Part shown: in pieces, positions 24,352-32,575 of the stretch
Numbering within the stretch: the stretch's first letter is position 1
Layout: the number at the start of each line of letters is the position of its first letter
Source of the DNA: Aquisphaera insulae
Lineage (GTDB): Bacteria; Planctomycetota; Planctomycetia; Isosphaerales; Isosphaeraceae
DNA length: 38,884 bases
Assembly (NCBI RefSeq): GCF_011064615.1
Contig: NZ_JAALJH010000086.1
Coordinates: 1-38,884, forward strand
Reading direction: 5' to 3'
Position numbers and translations under genes: made by a program
The notes under the pieces: model-generated
What the model was told of the DNA's origin: nothing
What the model saw: the letters and a program-made list of their open reading frames with translations, nothing else
The model's database searches: none

Positions 24352-25778
24352 TGGCGACGGACGCCCCGGAGCCGCCGTCGCCGTCGCCCTCGCCGCCCTC
24401 GCCGGCCGCCTCGCGCGAGCCGCTGGTGCTGGCGTTCGTCTGCACCCTGTCCATGATCACCTACCTGGACCGGGCCTGCTTCAGCATGGCGTTGAAGCCG
24501 ATCTCCGGGGAGCTCGGGCTGGCCGACGCGTCGCAGCTCAAGTGGGCGATCACGGCCTTCGCGATCGCCTACGCGGCCTTCGAGATCCCCGCCGGGGCGA
24601 TGGGCGACCGCCTGGGTGCGAAGGCCATGCTCGCGCGGATCGTCGTCTGGTGGTCGGCCTGCACGGCGATGACGGGGCTGGTCGGCCTGAGGGTCGGCGG
24701 GCTGATGCTGGGCGGGGTCGGCACGCTGATCGTGCTGCGCTTCCTCTTCGGCGCCGGCGAGGCCGGCGCCTATCCGAACATCACCCGGGCCCTGCACGAC
24801 CGCCTGCCGCCCCGGCGGTGGGAAACGGCCCAGGGCCTGGTGTTCATGTCGGGTCGACTGGCCGGTGGGCTCACGCCGCTGCTCTGGGCCGTGCTCGTGG
24901 GGGGGACCGCCTCGTCGCCGGGATGGCCCTCGTGGCGGTGGGCCTTCCTGCTCTTCGGCCTGATCGGCGTCGCCTGGGCCGTCGCCTTCCGCCTCGGCTT
25001 CCCCGACCCGCCTGCCGGGGCCATGGGCCGGAGCATGGGACCTCACCATGGTCGCCCCTCGGCCATCCCCTGGAACGCCCTGGCGACGAGCCGGGCGCTC
25101 TGGGCCCTCTGCGTCATGTACCTGCTGGTCAACTACGCCTGGGCCTTCAACCTGAGCTACCTGCCGACGTATGTGGAGCAGCGGTTCGGGATCGGGGCGG
25201 CGGACCGGATCGGGGCCATCTACAAGGGCGCACCGCTCTGGGTCGGGGCGGCCGGCTGCCTGCTCGGCGGGCCGGCCGTCGGCGGACTGTCCCGGCTCCT
25301 GGGCGACCGCCGCCGAGCCCGTCGTCTCCTCGGGGTTTGCTCCCTTTCGATGGGCGCGGCCTGCTGGTGGGGAGCCGCCCGGGCGGGGAACGTCCACGTC
25401 TTCTGCGTGCTCGTGTCCCTGGCCGCGTTCGCGATCGACCTGACCCTGGGGGCGAGCTGGGCGTCCTGCCAGGACCTCGGCCGCGACCACGCCGCGCTGA
25501 CGGCGGCCTGCATGAATACGGTCGGCACGCTGGGCAACGCGCTGGCCGGCTGGCTGACGGGGACCCTGGTGGAGGGCTCGATCGCCGCGCGGGCCGAGGC
25601 GCTCCATGTCGCTCCGATCGCGCTCACCGAGGTCGACAAACGGCTCGCCGCCCTCTCCGGCTATGAATCCGCCTTCGGGACCTACGTCGCGGCCTTCGCC
25701 CTCGCCGCCGCCTGCTGGCTCCTCGTCGACCCGAGCCGAGGACTGGCGGGTAAGGGCCGCGAGTCGGACGGTGCATGA
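24351..25778 (+). CDS. MFS transporter, ACS (anion:cation symporter) family-like
   Basis: A 475-residue major facilitator with about 12 transmembrane segments. A Pro/Ser-rich cytoplasmic N-terminus precedes LAFVCTLSMITYLDRACFSM, the signature of the ACS family (hexuronate, galactonate, phthalate and similar organic-anion symporters), then GDRLGAKAML (MFS motif A) and LRFLFGAGEAGAYPN. Its start ATG 24351 overlaps the TGA of the enolase-superfamily gene (TGATG), so translation is coupled; GTG 24348 is an alternative. It is the last gene of the operon and a hairpin begins at its stop codon. It probably imports the organic acid handled by the preceding enzymes. Confidence 0.92.
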   Translation: MATDAPEPPSPSPSPPSPAASREPLVLAFVCTLSMITYLDRACFSMALKPISGELGLADASQLKWAITAFAIAYAAFEIPAGAMGDRLGAKAMLARIVVWWSACTAMTGLVGLRVGGLMLGGVGTLIVLRFLFGAGEAGAYPNITRALHDRLPPRRWETAQGLVFMSGRLAGGLTPLLWAVLVGGTASSPGWPSWRWAFLLFGLIGVAWAVAFRLGFPDPPAGAMGRSMGPHHGRPSAIPWNALATSRALWALCVMYLLVNYAWAFNLSYLPTYVEQRFGIGAADRIGAIYKGAPLWVGAAGCLLGGPAVGGLSRLLGDRRRARRLLGVCSLSMGAACWWGAARAGNVHVFCVLVSLAAFAIDLTLGASWASCQDLGRDHAALTAACMNTVGTLGNALAGWLTGTLVEGSIAARAEALHVAPIALTEVDKRLAALSGYESAFGTYVAAFALAAACWLLVDPSRGLAGKGRESDGA

Positions 25779-25803
25779 ACCGCGGGGGCCGATCCTCGCG
25801 GTT
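25778..25803 (+). terminator. Operon-end hairpin
   Basis: AACCGCG (25778-25784) pairs with CGCGGTT (25797-25803) around a 12-base loop, beginning at the last base of the MFS stop codon. There is no clear U-tract. It fits the end of the five-gene operon. Confidence 0.5.
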
Positions 25804-25985
25804 GCTCGATCGACGCCCCCCTCGCCGGCGTCGCTCGCCGTCGGATGAGAGGGGCAATCCCGTCGGGCTCCGATCGATCGGACCGATCAACATTCCTTCC
25901 GGATGCACAATCTCGGCGCCTGGCGGGCGAATAACCGATGTTGCGCCGAGTGCGTCGGCGCCCGGAAATCCAGGCGGGGAATCTC

Positions 25986-26615
25986 ATGCGTCACGGCACG
26001 ACCGCGGACTGGCTCACGCTCCGCGCCCTCTGGCTCGGGATCGCGATCCCGTTCCTCTACTACGGCATCCAGGCGGCGGCCGCGCCGTTCTTCCCGGGGT
26101 TCAGCTTCGTGGGGACCACGGCGAGCGAGCTGGGCTCCGACCGCTCGGGTCATCCGGTCATCTTCAACCTGGGGATCATGGTCCAGGGCGTTGCCACCCT
26201 CGTCGCCGCGTTCGGCTTCCTCCTGGCCTTCGAGCGGCTCGGCATCAATCGGCTCTTCGCCTGGCCGACCTCGCTGGCCATCGCGATGAACGGCGTCCAG
26301 ACCTTGTGGGCGGGCTACTTTCCCATGCCGGACCCAAGGCACGGCGGCCACCCCGTTTTCCTCGTCTTCATGCTCGCCCAGCCGATCCTGCTGGCTGTCT
26401 CGATGAGGCCCCTCGTTGACTGGCGACTCCGCGCGTATTTCCTCGCCAATCTCGTCCTGCTCGCGGCCATGGTCCCCGTGATGATGCAGTTGACCGGGCT
26501 GGATACGCACACTTACCGCGGCCTGATCCAGCGCCTCTTCGCGCTGGCGATCTTCCCGCCAATCGGCGTGGCGGCGTTCGCGCTGGCCCGTCGCGTCAAC
26601 GCGAGAGCACGTTGA
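25986..26615 (+). CDS. DUF998-like integral membrane protein
   Basis: A 209-residue membrane protein with about six hydrophobic segments. GIAIPFLYYGIQAAAAPFFP, then FVGTTASELGSDRSGHPVIF followed by a long helix and FYPMPDP-like loops (GYFPMPDPRHGGHP), are features of DUF998 or Frag1-like proteins, which are small multi-pass membrane proteins of unknown role. GGGGAA about 5 bases upstream supports ATG 25986. The gene stands alone between the operon terminator and the decayed sigma factor gene. Confidence 0.75.
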   Translation: MRHGTTADWLTLRALWLGIAIPFLYYGIQAAAAPFFPGFSFVGTTASELGSDRSGHPVIFNLGIMVQGVATLVAAFGFLLAFERLGINRLFAWPTSLAIAMNGVQTLWAGYFPMPDPRHGGHPVFLVFMLAQPILLAVSMRPLVDWRLRAYFLANLVLLAAMVPVMMQLTGLDTHTYRGLIQRLFALAIFPPIGVAAFALARRVNARAR

Positions 26616-26823
26616 GCGAGGCGGCGGGCGTCATCTCCGCGAATGCGCCGGTGCTGGACCCGATTCCGTCCCTTCGAACGCGGGGGTATCGGATACCACC
26701 TTCCCCGCCGCCTCCCCGCCTCCGCGGTCGTGAATCTCGACCTCGACGCGGGGTGCCCCACGTCGAATCGCTCCTCGAATATCGGAAGATTCGGGGAACA
26801 AGCTTGCCGCGCCGCCCCTCTAA

Positions 26824-27171
26824 TTGGGTCAGAATGCTCACGGATACCGAGACCGGTTCCGGGAGGCTAACCGGGCGGGGGACCGGCTCGACGCCGAGGC
26901 GGCGTTCGAGGCGATCGTGGAGCGTCATGGGCCGCTGGTCTGGTGCGTCTGCCGGTCGACGGTCTCGAACCCGCACGACGCCGAGGATGCCTTCCAGGCG
27001 ACGTTCATGGTCCTGGTCCGCAAGATCGGCTCGTTGCGCCTCCGGGTGACGCTTGGCGCATGGCTTCACACCATCGCCCGGCGGATTGCCCTGGCGACGC
27101 GGGCGGCGGCGGCCAGGCGTCGCGAGATTGAGCGCGCCAGCTCGATCCCATCGCGCGAGTCCGGTGCTCCC
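26824..27171 (+). pseudogene. Truncated ECF sigma factor (region 2 only)
   Basis: From about 26890 the frame reads DAEAAFEAIVERHGPLVWCV, then NPHDAEDAFQATFMVLVRKI and LGAWLHTIARRIALATRAAA ARRREIER: sigma region 2 of the ECF sigma factors that are abundant in planctomycetes. Region 4, with the -35-binding helix-turn-helix, is missing. The frame runs into the inverted-repeat end at 27172 and then into unrelated sequence. Upstream of residue 22 the sequence is not family-like and only a TTG start is available, so the 5' end is also damaged. I regard it as non-functional. Confidence 0.75.
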
Positions 27172-27183
27172 CAGGGCTACCGC

Positions 27184-27454
27184 ACTCTCGGTGTAGACAT
27201 TCAATGGATGAAGAGACTGAGATGTGACGAAATGACGTATGAATTGACGTCAGACTCCCGAAGACTCCGAATGTGGACCTTCCGGATCTCCCACTTTCGA
27301 GATGCTTCCTCGAGTGGAAAGACCTCGGCCTCGTCCCCGCCCTCCGACATGGCGGCGGGCCCCGTCATCCGCTACCCTGGGCCGTGGGATCGTCGCGACG
27401 TGTTGCGTAATCACCCGGCTCGTCCCGGTAGGGATTCGTGCCTCGGAGTCGAAG
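27184..27454. other. Non-coding leader of the DUF4185-like gene inside the element
   Basis: This stretch between the left inverted repeat and the DUF4185-like gene is less GC-rich than its neighbours at 27190-27280. It contains three TGACG copies in 25 bases, ending in the palindrome TGACGTCA (27245-27252). TTGACG at 27244 could be a -35, but no good -10 follows. No transposase coding sequence is seen here. Confidence 0.35.
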
Positions 27455-28732
27455 ATGACGCGGACGCTGCTCACGTTGCTGGTAATGGGCGTGATCGGGG
27501 TGCCTGTCTCTGGTGCCGATGACGACCCGCTGCCTCCCATCCTGGATGCCTCGGCGTTGCCGACCGCCCAGGAAGCGGACCTCTTCCCGCTCCAGGGCGG
27601 AAGCCATCCCCGGTTCGTGGTCTCCGCGGACGGCGGCCACTCGATCGACCTGGGCGACCGTCGCGTGCTCTGGCTCTTCGGCGACACGGTCGTGGGCCAT
27701 TCCCCGGACAGGGCGGACGTCCTCCGGTTCAAGGAGGAGTTGGCGGACGGGCAGGTCGGCCGCTGCAATACCGCCGCCCTCATGACCCTTCCGGCGAAGG
27801 ATCGAGCCTTCGAGCTGAGTTACTGGGCCCCCGCCAAAGGGTTGAAGAATCATCTCCCGGTCGCCGGCCAGGCCATCCCGTTCGTCGAGGGCGAGTCGTT
27901 CGACGCCGGGGATCGGATCTGGCCCGTCGGCGGCCTGCGGGCCGGTGACTGGGTCTACGTCTTCATCATGCTGACCAACGCGGCCAAACCCGAGGCCCCC
28001 ACCCGATACTCCCTGGCCCGCTCGCCCGCGACGGACCCGCTCCGGTTCCAGCGCCTCTCGGCTCGGGACGGTCGCCCCCTCGTGCTCCCCTTTCCTGCCA
28101 GGGTCGGCGGGGCCATCAGCCTTGGCCCGCTGGAGATCGGCCGGTCCCCGTGGATCGAGGGAGCGTACCTCTACAGTTTCGCGACCTACGCGGTCCGCCG
28201 GACGCAGCGGCGTGGCCTGCCCGGCGAACGCACCTTCGGGATGGGCTGGGCGACCAGCCTGGTCCGTGTCCCGATGACGAGACTCGACGAGCCCGATGCC
28301 TGGGAAGTCGCCTATGGCCAGGGCCGATGGGGTAAGGTCCGGGAATCGGCCCGCTCCTTCTTCGAGCTGCAAGGCCACGCCGTCTCGGTGCATCGGAACG
28401 AGTGCCTGGGCAAGTGGGTCGCCGCCTATGCCCCGCTCGCCGTCCCCACCATCAACGACGAACTGGAGGTGGTGGCCCGGGTCGCGGATTCGCCCGAGGG
28501 CCCCTGGTCGAATGCCGTGGAGATCTTCCGCGCCCCCGCCGCTCCGAAGGCCGGCCACACGCCCCTCTTCGGTGAACAGCCCGCCAGCAATATTTACGTC
28601 GCGGAGCTTCATCCGTGGTCGAGCCCCGATGGCGGCCGCACCATGCTCCTGACCTTCAACGACGCCAGACGGGGCCGGGTCCACGCCGCTCGCGTTGACC
28701 TGAGCCGCCTTCGCATCAAGGCCGGTCGATGA
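27455..28732 (+). CDS. Secreted DUF4185-like beta-propeller protein
   Basis: A 425-residue protein with a signal peptide (MTRTLLTLLVMGVIGVPVSG) and the pattern of DUF4185 or related five-bladed propellers: DRRVLWLFGDTVVGHSP near residue 70, a middle Trp/Gly-rich section (RIWPVGGLRAGDWVYVFI), and repeated SPxGPW-type strands (ADSPEGPWSN, WSSPDGGRTMLLTFND). Such proteins are often glycan-active or glycan-binding, but this is family-level inference. ATG 27455 follows CGGAG at 27444; the longer frame from 27302 begins with Arg/Pro-rich shadow sequence. The gene lies within the inverted-repeat-bounded segment, immediately before the ISAs1 remnant, so it may have been mobilised as cargo. Confidence 0.8.
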   Translation: MTRTLLTLLVMGVIGVPVSGADDDPLPPILDASALPTAQEADLFPLQGGSHPRFVVSADGGHSIDLGDRRVLWLFGDTVVGHSPDRADVLRFKEELADGQVGRCNTAALMTLPAKDRAFELSYWAPAKGLKNHLPVAGQAIPFVEGESFDAGDRIWPVGGLRAGDWVYVFIMLTNAAKPEAPTRYSLARSPATDPLRFQRLSARDGRPLVLPFPARVGGAISLGPLEIGRSPWIEGAYLYSFATYAVRRTQRRGLPGERTFGMGWATSLVRVPMTRLDEPDAWEVAYGQGRWGKVRESARSFFELQGHAVSVHRNECLGKWVAAYAPLAVPTINDELEVVARVADSPEGPWSNAVEIFRAPAAPKAGHTPLFGEQPASNIYVAELHPWSSPDGGRTMLLTFNDARRGRVHAARVDLSRLRIKAGR

Positions 28733-28818
28733 CGGTAGCCCGGGTCATGGATGCCACCTAGAAAGCGGGCCCGCGGGCAAACTCTCGTTTTGAGGACGCA
28801 TCATCGCATGATTCTTGA

Positions 28819-29090
28819 TTCGAACGCGTCTTCGCCAAGCTCGACCCGACCGCCTTTGGGGTGGCGGCGATCCCCGGACTGCTCCGCACGCTCGACCTGG
28901 CCGGGGCCTTGGTGACGATCGACGCCGCGAGGACCGTAGCCGGATCCGAGCGGAGCACGCCGGCGCAAACCTGACGCTGATCCGCCGCGTGGCCGGCTCG
29001 CTGGTGCGGCGAGGCCCGGGGAAAGGTAGCGGCGTGACGAAGCGTCTCAAGGCCGGTTGGGATGACAACTACAGCTATCGCAAATCATCC
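28819..29090 (+). pseudogene. Collapsed ISAs1-family transposase remnant
   Basis: Three blocks that are far apart in intact ISAs1-type transposases are run together. FERVFAKLDPTAF (28819-28857) resembles the N-terminal RVFARLDP block. It is followed at once by AAIPGLLRTLDLAGALVTID (to about 28926), the central catalytic-core block. After a frame change comes DRSRIRAEHAGANLTLIRRV and TKRLKAGWDDNY (28932-29073), the C-terminal block. More than 100 residues are lost between the second and third blocks, and stops interrupt the first frame. It is not functional. Its end lies about 30 bases inside the right inverted repeat, as expected for an IS 3' end. Confidence 0.75.
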
Positions 29091-30084
29091 TTGGCACACC
29101 TGGACCTATGGCGCGGTAGCCCTGCGGTGCTGACCGACTCGAGCCCATGAACTCGGCGACGAGTGCCGCGATCCGGTCCGCGGCCGTGTCGAGGGCGAAG
29201 TGGCCTCCATCGAGCACGTGAACCGCGGCGCCGGGGACATCGCGGCGATAGGCTTCGGGCTCCTCGATCGTGAAAGACCGATCATATTTCCCCCAGAGGA
29301 CGAGCAGCCGCGGCCGGGTCTCGCGGAGCCAGGCCTGCCACTTCGGGTAGGAGGCGACGTTGGACCGGTAGTCGTAGAAGAGGTCGGCCTGAATCTGCGC
29401 CTGCCCGGGCTTCGTCAGGAACGCATACTCGTCGGTCCAGAGATCGGGATCATATCGCTCCGGGTTCGGGTCGCCGCCGACGTGTCGCGTCCGGGCCGCC
29501 TCCAGCGAGAGGAGGTTCGCGCGCAGGGCCGCCTCGTGGGCGGCCCGGTCGGCCCAGTAGGCGCGACGGGTCGCCCAGGCCGGGCCCAGGCCGACGTCGT
29601 GGGCCACGGCGTTCTGGATGATCAGCCCGCGGACCCGCTCCGGGTGGGCCATCGCCAGCCGGAACCCGACCGGGCCGCCGTAGTCCTGCATGTAGAGGCC
29701 ATAGCGCGGGATTCCGACCGCCGCGGTGAAGTGGTCGATGATCCTCGCGAGGTTGTCGAAGGTGTAGGCGAACTTCCCGGGGTCGGGCCAATCGCTGTGG
29801 CCGAATCCCGGATAGTCCGGCGCGACGAGGTGGAATCGGTCGGAGAGGCGTGCGAGCAGCGGCTCGAACATCCGCGACGAGGACGGCAGGCCGTGGAGCA
29901 GGAGGATGGTCGGGGCGTCCCTGGGGCCGGCTTCCCGGTAGAAGATGTTCAGGCCATCGACCCGGACCGTTCGATAGAGGACGCCCGTTCGCGTCGGTTC
30001 CTCGGCGGATACCGTCCCCATCAGGACGCCGCCCAGGGCGAAGGCCATGCGGAGGGCGTGAGTGCCATTTCTTCGTGAAATCAT
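29047..30084 (-). CDS. Alpha/beta hydrolase (haloalkane dehalogenase/epoxide hydrolase-like) with aberrant C-terminus
   Basis: A 345-residue alpha/beta hydrolase with an N-terminal signal-like segment (residues 1-27). Motifs: oxyanion loop LLLHGLPSSS (61-70), nucleophile elbow MQDYGGP with Asp134 (as in haloalkane dehalogenases and epoxide hydrolases rather than Ser esterases), acid D268 in WGKYDRSF, and H295 in DGGHFALD. The fold ends near ALVAEFMG (residue 314). The last ~26 residues, from QGYRAIGPG onward, are read from the inverted repeat and antisense of the transposase remnant, so the natural stop was displaced. The triad lies upstream, so activity may persist. ATG 30084 is the longest start; no strong ribosome binding site is seen. 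Confidence 0.88.
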   Translation of the reverse strand: MISRRNGTHALRMAFALGGVLMGTVSAEEPTRTGVLYRTVRVDGLNIFYREAGPRDAPTILLLHGLPSSSRMFEPLLARLSDRFHLVAPDYPGFGHSDWPDPGKFAYTFDNLARIIDHFTAAVGIPRYGLYMQDYGGPVGFRLAMAHPERVRGLIIQNAVAHDVGLGPAWATRRAYWADRAAHEAALRANLLSLEAARTRHVGGDPNPERYDPDLWTDEYAFLTKPGQAQIQADLFYDYRSNVASYPKWQAWLRETRPRLLVLWGKYDRSFTIEEPEAYRRDVPGAAVHVLDGGHFALDTAADRIAALVAEFMGSSRSAPQGYRAIGPGVPRMICDSCSCHPNRP

Positions 30085-30207
30085 GATGCGTCAAGTTGTA
30101 GGATGACCTGGACGGAATGGGAGCCGCCTCGAAGTGTATCCGCGGAGACGGCCCGTTTCGACGGTGATCAGGGAGGCAGGGCCATCCACTCGCGAGAGCT
30201 CGGACCG

Positions 30208-30597
30208 ATGACGAGCGACCCACCGGAGGTCTCCCTGAAGACGCGCTGGCTGCTCTACGCGGGGGCCTGGATGGCCGCATACCTGGGCCGGCTCTTCATC
30301 CCTCCGCTCCTCGCCGGCACGGTCCCCGGCAGGGACGCCGTCCTCATCTACACGATGTTCTCGTGGATGTTCCCGGCCGGCCTGATCGCATGGTTCGACT
30401 CCGGCAGCCCCGACAGGCCGGGGAACATCATGTGGATCGTCCTGATCTGGATCGCCTACCTGGTCCACGGGATTTTCACCCTGAGAGCCCGCACCCGGAT
30501 GGGGTTCTATGGGCTCCTCCTGATCCTGGCGATCGTCCTGGTCATCAACGTGGCCGGCTGCGAACGGATCCATCTCAACGCGCGCTCGTTCGGCTAG
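30208..30597 (+). CDS. Small hypothetical membrane protein
   Basis: A 129-residue protein with four likely transmembrane segments (LLYAGAWMAAYLGRLFI, IYTMFSWMFPAGLIAWF, IMWIVLIWIAYLVHGIF and GFYGLLLILAIVLVINVAG) and short polar ends. I do not recognise a family. ATG 30208 starts a plausible cytoplasmic N-terminus; the open frame extends to 30103 but that part is polar and lies in the divergent promoter area shared with the hydrolase gene. No ribosome binding site of note. No operon partner. Confidence 0.6.
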   Translation: MTSDPPEVSLKTRWLLYAGAWMAAYLGRLFIPPLLAGTVPGRDAVLIYTMFSWMFPAGLIAWFDSGSPDRPGNIMWIVLIWIAYLVHGIFTLRARTRMGFYGLLLILAIVLVINVAGCERIHLNARSFG

Positions 30598-30844
30598 CAT
30601 CGATCCCGACGCCCTTTGCCCTGGTCGAGCATGCGACGAGGCGTCGGATCGCTGGGGCGCCGGCGTCGCGGCCGCCAGGCGGTGTGGCCTTGCCTCTTTA
30701 CCGAGATGGCGGCGGATCGCAGAATGATCTCCGCGATGCCCCTGCCGTTCGGGGACCGCCGAGGCCGGCCCGGTCTCGTTCGACCCCGGATTCCGGCATC
30801 CTCGAGGATCATCCGCCCGGAGGTTTCCATTCGTGGGGCACGAC

Positions 30845-31636
30845 ATGTCGAACGCCGATGCCCGTGGGGGGATGCGTGAAGAGGGGTACGTCCGCGAGTT
30901 CGACTCGCGGGGCGAGGATTACCACCGCGCCTTCGCGGTATTCCTGGCTCATACCGATCAGAAGACCCGGCTGAAGGGATGGATCGACGAGGCCGTCGCG
31001 GGCTTGCCCCGGCGGGCCACGTTCATCGACGCCGGTGCCGGGACGGGGCAGGTGACGGCCTGGTACGTCGACGCGTTCGATTCGACGATCGCGATCGAGC
31101 CCAATCCCTCGCTCCGCGACGAGCTGGCGCGGGCCTGCCCCACGGCCGAGGTCCTTTCGACCGGCCTGATCGAGGCCGCCCCGTCGCGCGCCGCGGACCT
31201 GGTGCTCTGCTCGCACGTCTTCTATTACGTCGACCGGGACGCATGGCTCGCGAACCTGGAGGCGCTCGCCTCGTGGGTGGGCGAGGGGGGGATGCTCGCC
31301 CTGATCCTCCAGGATCCCGGCACCGATTGCATGCGAATGCTCCGCCACTTCACCGGCCGATCGTTCGACCTGGAGGGGCTCCGCCGCGAGTTCGACGCCC
31401 GGCAGGGTGCCCGGTTCGAGAGCCGGATCGAGACCGTCCCGGCGACCATCGTCGCCGCCGATCCCGGGGATGCTCTCACGATCGCCGAATTCGTCCTGAA
31501 CGTCCTGCCGATCCCCACGCCGATCGACCGGGCCGACGTCGTTCGCTACCTCGACGATCACGCGCGGGGGGCCGACGGCGTCTATCGGCTCTCCTGCACC
31601 CAGGAGATCCTGATCGTCCGGCCCCGGACCGGATGA
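30845..31636 (+). CDS. Class I SAM-dependent methyltransferase
   Basis: A 263-residue protein with a Rossmann-like methyltransferase core: motif I FIDAGAGTGQV (60-70), the acidic residue after strand 2 in IAIEPNPSLRD, and motif IV-like DLVLCSHVFYYV. The N-terminal DYHRAFAVFLAHTDQKTRLK and the overall order resemble histamine N-methyltransferase-like and ubiquinone-type small-molecule enzymes. The substrate cannot be assigned. ATG 30845 is preferred; GTG 30833 is in frame 12 bases upstream. It stands alone, converging on the TPR lipoprotein gene. Confidence 0.85.
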   Translation: MSNADARGGMREEGYVREFDSRGEDYHRAFAVFLAHTDQKTRLKGWIDEAVAGLPRRATFIDAGAGTGQVTAWYVDAFDSTIAIEPNPSLRDELARACPTAEVLSTGLIEAAPSRAADLVLCSHVFYYVDRDAWLANLEALASWVGEGGMLALILQDPGTDCMRMLRHFTGRSFDLEGLRREFDARQGARFESRIETVPATIVAADPGDALTIAEFVLNVLPIPTPIDRADVVRYLDDHARGADGVYRLSCTQEILIVRPRTG

Positions 31637-31690
31637 GATGGTCGTCGCCGTCATCGTCACCGTGACGTCGCTTCCCGAGGGCCTCGGTCG

Positions 31691-32575
31691 TCAGCGGCGT
31701 AGCCTCTGGGACAGGTCCCTGGCGTCGGCGTAGTCGGGGGCGAGACGGAGGGCCTTCTCGGCGGCGGCGATGGCCTCGGGCTTCTTCTGGGCGGCCTCGA
31801 ACGCGAGGGCGAGCTGGTAGTGGACCTCCGGCCGGTCGGGCAAGAGGGTCGTCGCGGCCCGCAGGTCGGCGAGGGCCTCGGCGTTGTGGCGGAGGATCAG
31901 GTGGGCCTGGCCGCGGAGCAGATGGGCCTCGCCGCTGGCCGGGGCGAGCTCCACCGCCTGGTCGAGCCGGGCGAGCGCCTGGTCGGGCTGGTCGCGGGCG
32001 AGCTGGATCGCGCCGATCCGCCGGCTGGCCTCGGCCTGAAGGGGGTTCAGCTCGATCGTCCGGAAATAGCCGGCGAGCGCCTCGTCGGTCCGGCCGATCG
32101 ACTCCAGGATGCTCGCCGAGGCGAATCGCGCCTCGGCGTCGTGGGGCTCGATCTCGATCGCCGTGTCGAGCCGCTTGAGGGCCGAGGCCGTGTCGCCCCG
32201 CGCGGCCTCGATCGTCCCCAGGCCGACCAGGGCGGTGACATAGTCCGGATCGAGCTCGAGCGCCCGGCGAAAGCACGCCTCGGCCTCGCCGAGCCTTCCC
32301 TGGAGCTGGAGGACCTTCCCCAGCCGCTGCTGGGCCTCGGACGAGGCGGGCGTGATCGCCACGAGCTGGAGCAAGGCGAGCCTGGCCTGCTCCAGGTCCT
32401 GGCGATCGAGGGCCGCCTGCGCCTGCTCGCCGATCGCCTGGACTCGCGCGGCCTGCTCGGCCGTGAGCGGCGCGCCCGCCGCTCCCTTGCGCGCGCCCGC
32501 CCAACTGCATCCGGCGGACGCCGCAAGCAGGGCAAGACAGGTGCACCAGGCGGCGGTCGAGGCCCCGCGCCACAT
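31691..32575 (-). CDS. TPR-repeat lipoprotein
   Basis: A 294-residue predicted lipoprotein with a signal peptide and lipobox AASAGC (Cys23), followed by six or more tetratricopeptide repeats of 34 residues; clear examples are EAEACFRRALELDPDYVTAL and PEAIAAAEKALRLAPDYADA. It should be anchored in a membrane and act as a protein-interaction scaffold; similar proteins occur near planctomycete secretion or pilus systems, but no such genes are adjacent. ATG 32575 has an excellent site, GGAGGGAG, 9 bases upstream on the minus strand. Convergent with the methyltransferase gene. Confidence 0.9.
   Translation of the reverse strand: MWRGASTAAWCTCLALLAASAGCSWAGARKGAAGAPLTAEQAARVQAIGEQAQAALDRQDLEQARLALLQLVAITPASSEAQQRLGKVLQLQGRLGEAEACFRRALELDPDYVTALVGLGTIEAARGDTASALKRLDTAIEIEPHDAEARFASASILESIGRTDEALAGYFRTIELNPLQAEASRRIGAIQLARDQPDQALARLDQAVELAPASGEAHLLRGQAHLILRHNAEALADLRAATTLLPDRPEVHYQLALAFEAAQKKPEAIAAAEKALRLAPDYADARDLSQRLRR

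Larger units (their letters stand above)
27172..29124. mobile_element. 1.95-kb segment with 12-bp perfect terminal inverted repeats carrying a cargo gene and ISAs1 remnant
   Basis: CAGGGCTACCGC at 27172-27183 faces its exact reverse complement GCGGTAGCCCTG at 29113-29124; over 21 bases the ends agree at 17 positions. CGGTGCT lies just outside both ends (27162-27168, three bases from the left end; 29125-29131, abutting the right end), resembling a target-site duplication. Inside are a DUF4185-like gene (27455-28732) and a collapsed ISAs1-type transposase (28819-29090). The left end lies in the ECF sigma fragment and the right end in the 3' end of the hydrolase gene. Either one element captured the gene, or two IS ends meet by rearrangement. 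Confidence 0.55.

Noticed and set aside
26616..26823. Possible coding sequence between the DUF998-like gene and the sigma fragment
   Set aside because: Frames are Arg/Pro/Ser-rich in every direction and no start with a ribosome binding site is present.
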